From positions 18,727,290 to 18,791,289 of the forward strand of contig OX388316.1 of the NCBI GenBank assembly GCA_947579605.1: DNA of 64,000 bases, in the 5' to 3' direction. The stretch comes from Athripsodes cinereus (lineage: Eukaryota; Arthropoda; Insecta; Trichoptera; Leptoceridae). Below are positions 60,608 through 64,000 of the stretch, piece by piece. Below the pieces are notes generated by a model. That model did not search any database and was not told the DNA's origin. It saw only the letters and a list, made by a program, of their open reading frames with translations. Each line of letters starts with the position of its first letter. Positions within the stretch are counted from its first letter, which is position 1. The position numbers and the translations under genes are program-made.

Positions 60608-60918
60608 TCAGTCGTAGGTAATATTTTAGTGCGAATATATTATTTTGGATAAATAAGTAGGTACTTTATATTTTATTTGCATGCATATACCTACAATATG
60701 ATATAGTTACATAGTTCTATTAGATATTAATTCTGTAAGAAATAGTTATTTGTGGTTGGTCCGTTACTGAGGTAAAAAAATCCTTATGATTTGCGGATTA
60801 TGGAGAGTGAGGAGGTGTTAGTAGGCAAGGCAAAGTAAAAGATCCTATTTTTCAGATGTTTAGAATATTTACTAATTTTTTTTATTGTTTAACCGGATTT
60901 GGGCGCAGATGACAAAAC

Positions 60919-61350
60919 CAATCAGAAACCTCGATTGGAGAACCATGTCTACACAATGCAACATTGTGTAAAATCTAATCGGAAGAAGTGAGAAAGGTGT
61001 CCCAACGCTTACGAATTGGCTCTAGGCTGGCTTAAGTGATCACTTTCGGTGTCCATAGACAACGTTCACCAATTGGGAGATCGCGATCTATTTGAGATCT
61101 GAAAAATGAGATCCCAAAAAGATGGTTGGTTCTAAGGTTTGCATAAAGCGTCTCTCGATTGGTGGACCTTAAATCGTGACAGTGAGAATGGTGGAATTGG
61201 TGAACGTTGTCCATGGACACCGAAAGTGATCACTTAAGCCAGCCTAGAGCCAATTCGTAAGCGTTGGGACACCTTTCTCACTTCTTCCGATTAGATTTTA
61301 CACAATGTTGCATTGTGTAGACATGGTTCTCCAATCGAGGTTTCTGATTG
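60919..61350. mobile_element. Inverted-repeat element with 156-bp arms
   Basis: The arms 60,919-61,075 and 61,195-61,350 are almost perfectly complementary, starting CAATCAGAAACCTCGATTGG and ending CCAATCGAGGTTTCTGATTG. The spacer is about 119 bp and includes TCTCGATTGGTGGACC, itself related to the arm ends. A degraded relative is at 29,985-30,310. No coding content. Such a hairpin would form long dsRNA if transcribed. Confidence 0.9.
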
Positions 61351-61607
61351 CTATTGTTCAGAAGTTGTTATGAATCTCGAATGGACCCTAGCGGTGGTTT
61401 TTCCACGAAACGATCTTAATCTTGTCTTGATCTAAATACTACGACGCGCGAAGTGACTATAGTCAAAAATACGTGCATACGAATCTCGCTGTAGCGATAA
61501 CGCGTTGTTTTTTACCATAGTCCCTTCCCGCGCACTGTGTGATTTAAATAAAGACAAGATTATGATCTATTTAGATTATATCAAGAGTAGGTAACCCTAC
61601 TGCAGTA

Positions 61608-61745
61608 TGGGAGGCATACCTTATCGCTGAATTGAATATGTAAAATGTCTTAATATGTGATAGGTAACTCATACCTGCCTTTTACAAGACACTCGAAAAC
61701 TTACTAAAACGAGTGGGAGATCTATTGTTTGCCGGGTACTCTAAA
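61608..61745 (-). repeat. Interspersed repeat family B, partial minus copy
   Basis: Contains TATCGCTGAATTGAATATGT, CCTGCCTTTTACAAGACACT and GAGTGGGAGATCTATTG, matching the 5' half of the family in reverse. Confidence 0.75.
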
Positions 61746-61749
61746 GATA

Positions 61750-62340
61750 TTGTACCAAGCATTTACCTAAATATTTTAGAACGAAGTTAAAAATGTTTTG
61801 AATACGTTCGATCGTTGAAATAATAAAATATGTAGAAATGTAACAAATTCAATATGTCATCTTCAGATTCAATATTTGTTCGGCCTTGTGAGAAAGCATT
61901 CAAGGAATTGATGAATGCTACATCTGAATATCAGACACGGTATTTTTATTATATTTTTTCACACAGTTTTTCCTGTTTTGTAATATTATTTTTTAAACGA
62001 TAAAGGTGAAATGATACACCGTGAAGAATTGCATTCTAAATGAGACTTACCATAACTTGCTATGAAGTCCTTGTTAAAAACCGTGTCCATATTGCTCTTT
62101 GAATTTGTCTCTCTTTTCTATACCTACTACCTATAAATATATAATATTGCCTTGAGGAAATGTCTTTACTTATTTCCTTATTTTTGCACATCAAAGGTAA
62201 CAAAATAAAATTAGCAAATCAATTCATATAAAAAATGTGATGATAATCAGTGGCGAGATCGTCATTTTATTAATAGGTGCTTGTGAATAAAATAAAAACT
62301 TTGGTAATGGTTGTATAGTACCTGGAATAACTTCGTGAAA
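61750..62340. other. Intergenic, no supported gene
   Basis: AT-rich sequence. No coding exon or repeat family is recognised. Confidence 0.4.
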
Positions 62341-62346
62341 GTTCAT

Positions 62347-62570
62347 TTTAATAGAATTAAATTAGATTTAAAATAAAACACTGTATTACTTTCGCTATGG
62401 ATAATATTTGACACAGAGGCCTTTCGGGTAGACATCACCCATCATCAATGAGTTTTTATTAGAAACTGTTTCTGATGATGAGTGACAACCCGAAAAGCCT
62501 CCCAGTCAAATATTATTCATAGTGAAAGAAATACAGTATTTTATTTTAAATCTATTTTAATTCTATTAAA
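62347..62570. mobile_element. Palindromic MITE-like hairpin, about 224 bp
   Basis: The left arm TTTAATAGAATTAAATTAGA continues through AATATTTGACACAGAGGC and TTCGGGTAGACATCAC. It pairs with GTGACAACCCGAAAAGCCTC, CAGTCAAATATTATTC and ends TTTTAATTCTATTAAA. Pairing is about 85-90% by eye over roughly 100 bp, with a short loop near 62,455. No second copy is in this window. Confidence 0.75.
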
Positions 62571-62574
62571 ACCT

Positions 62575-63429
62575 TTAGTAATTAAGGATCTACCTATTTA
62601 AATCTTGTATATTTTTAATGGTTTATTATAATCGTTATGATATTCAATTTCTTACAGAAAATAAAATTACTTATCTTTACTAGAATTGTTGTGTATCGAG
62701 TAATAAACATTTGATCTTGATAGAAAAGCCCAGAGCATATTAACATTGAAATATTATTAATCAAAGGAGAACGGAAATGGTGATTAAGAGTAATATCTCG
62801 AAATGAATTTATTGTCAGTAAATAAATATATAACTATAGATATGGGTATGTAAAATTAATAAATGTCAATAAAATCAAGATAAAATTATGCATGCAAGTG
62901 CTTACATTAAAAATAAACGGTGCGCTGAGATGACATTTTGATTATAACACGAAAATCTTGATCTACAGATTAATTTTGTTAGGTAGGTACGTTTCATTAA
63001 CAACTTCTCGTTTTCGAGTGAAATAATAATTGTGTAGTTGTGCTGTTAATTTATATTTTATTTTTAAGTACAATAACGTTTACAATAGAATAAATCTCTT
63101 ATTTAATTTTCAGTGTCCTGTAAAGGGCACAATTGCAAGGTTTGGTGAATAAAGCAAGTGAATAAAGCTAAATATAATTTTTCACATAAAATTCATAGGT
63201 ATGAATTTTACATATTGCAAATCGTCGAAAAATGCAGTTTTATTATCAGAACTTACCTACGAACAATTATAATATTTTTTACACATTATTCTATTTTGAC
63301 ACCAAACAAATTATATGTTATATGTACCTACTTAAGAAATTATTATGTACCAAAATATTTAGCGATAAGATACTGCGATAAGATTTTGCTATATACAAAA
63401 TATATACCGATAAGATCTTTGGAAGAGAG
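62575..63429. other. Intergenic, no supported gene
   Basis: AT-rich. A short phrase GTGTCCTGTAAAGGGCAC at 63,112-63,129 resembles a piece of repeat family B. Nothing else is recognised. Confidence 0.4.
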
Positions 63430-64000
63430 GAAGCGACTGCGAACATTGCCATAAATGGAGTGAGCATCAAACAAGTAAGTGAATTCGTGTACCTGGGCAG
63501 TAGAATAAACCAGGACGGACGCTCCAAAGCAGAAATCGTAAGCAGAATAAACCAGGCAAGGATCGCCTTTAACAAAAAATCGAAGATATTGGAATCCCCA
63601 AATATTGACTTAAGCGTAAGGAAGAACCTTACTAAAGCCTTTGTATGGAGCATTCTGCTTTATGGTTGTGAGACATGGACCATCAGCAAGAGTGAAAGTG
63701 GACGGTTGGCGGCCTTTGAAATGTGGTGCTACAGACGCATGCTTAAGATCCATTGGTCGGAGCACGTCGAAAACGAAGAAGTATTAACCAGGGTAGGCGA
63801 AAAAAGGCAACTCCTTAAGAGAATCAGCCAACAACGAGCTAACTGGATTGGCCACAACATCAGGCACCCAGGACTACTCATAGCCATCGCGGAGGGTAAG
63901 ACCGAGGGGACAAATGCCAGAGGCCGACCAAGAGACGCATATATGGACCAACTGAAGAGTGATATGAACTGTGGCTCATACGTAGAGCTGAAAAGACTGG
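63430..64000 (+). pseudogene. LINE reverse-transcriptase C-terminal region, runs off the window
   Basis: From about 63,440 the + strand is open to the window end in one frame. It encodes NGVSIKQVSEFVYLGSRINQ, NQARIAFNKKSKILES, VRKNLTKAFVWSILLYGCET (the LLYGCETW landmark), EMWCYRRMLKIHWSEHV, ANWIGHNIRHPGLLIAIAEG and ARGRPRDAYMDQLKSDMNCG. This is the C-terminal third of a non-LTR retrotransposon ORF2 after the catalytic palm. The frame has no interruption in this stretch, so the copy may be young. The 5' side at about 63,430 appears truncated and the true 3' end lies beyond the window. Confidence 0.9.

Overview
The window is a stretch of an AT-rich insect nuclear genome. Introns are short to long with GT-AG ends, codon third positions are AT-rich, and there are many dispersed transposon relics (LINE tails, a tRNA-derived SINE, hAT elements, MITEs and foldback elements). 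No prokaryotic operons, rRNA, tRNA genes or CRISPR arrays are visible. The proteins are clearly arthropod-like. The repeat style and AT-richness suggest Hemiptera, perhaps a planthopper-like lineage, but that placement is only an impression.

Layout. Positions 1-13,800 hold no gene I can support; they contain a short hAT element with transposase remnant, MITEs, LINE tails and a SINE. From 13,824 to about 41,620 on the + strand lies one large coiled-coil gene of 19 shared coding exons, with two alternative 3' coding ends (predicted 2184 or 1644 residues). Its 7.8-kb first intron contains, on the opposite strand, a complete three-exon carboxylesterase gene (16,680-18,799, 538 residues) whose stop-codon region is tandemly duplicated in 48-bp units. 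At 42,859-44,646 is an intronless 595-residue ORF with small CxC cysteine motifs that recall those in the large coiled-coil protein. At 45,571-49,500 is a seven-exon BTB-BACK-Kelch gene of the KLHL10 type (623 residues, six Kelch blades). On the minus strand at 52,296-54,205 is a four-exon gene for the shared alpha subunit of protein farnesyltransferase and geranylgeranyltransferase I (328 residues). The remaining 10 kb is intergenic and rich in inverted-repeat elements, and the window ends inside a LINE reverse-transcriptase fragment.

How the genes relate. The esterase (ester hydrolysis, probably detoxification or hormone/lipid ester turnover) and the prenyltransferase subunit are independent housekeeping or metabolic genes. 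KLHL10 relatives are Cul3 adaptors of the male germline. Whether the neighbouring coiled-coil gene and 595-residue ORF are also germline genes is untested inference.

The most interesting observations are: the nested esterase with its tandem-duplicated C-terminal and stop region; the coiled-coil gene's huge 3' exon that reaches a stop one base before a good splice donor; a CpG-rich, E2F/E-box/CCAAT-bearing block inside that gene; LINE 3' tails whose stems covary; a twin-priming-like inverted LINE; and several large near-perfect inverted repeats, one of them just upstream of the prenyltransferase gene.
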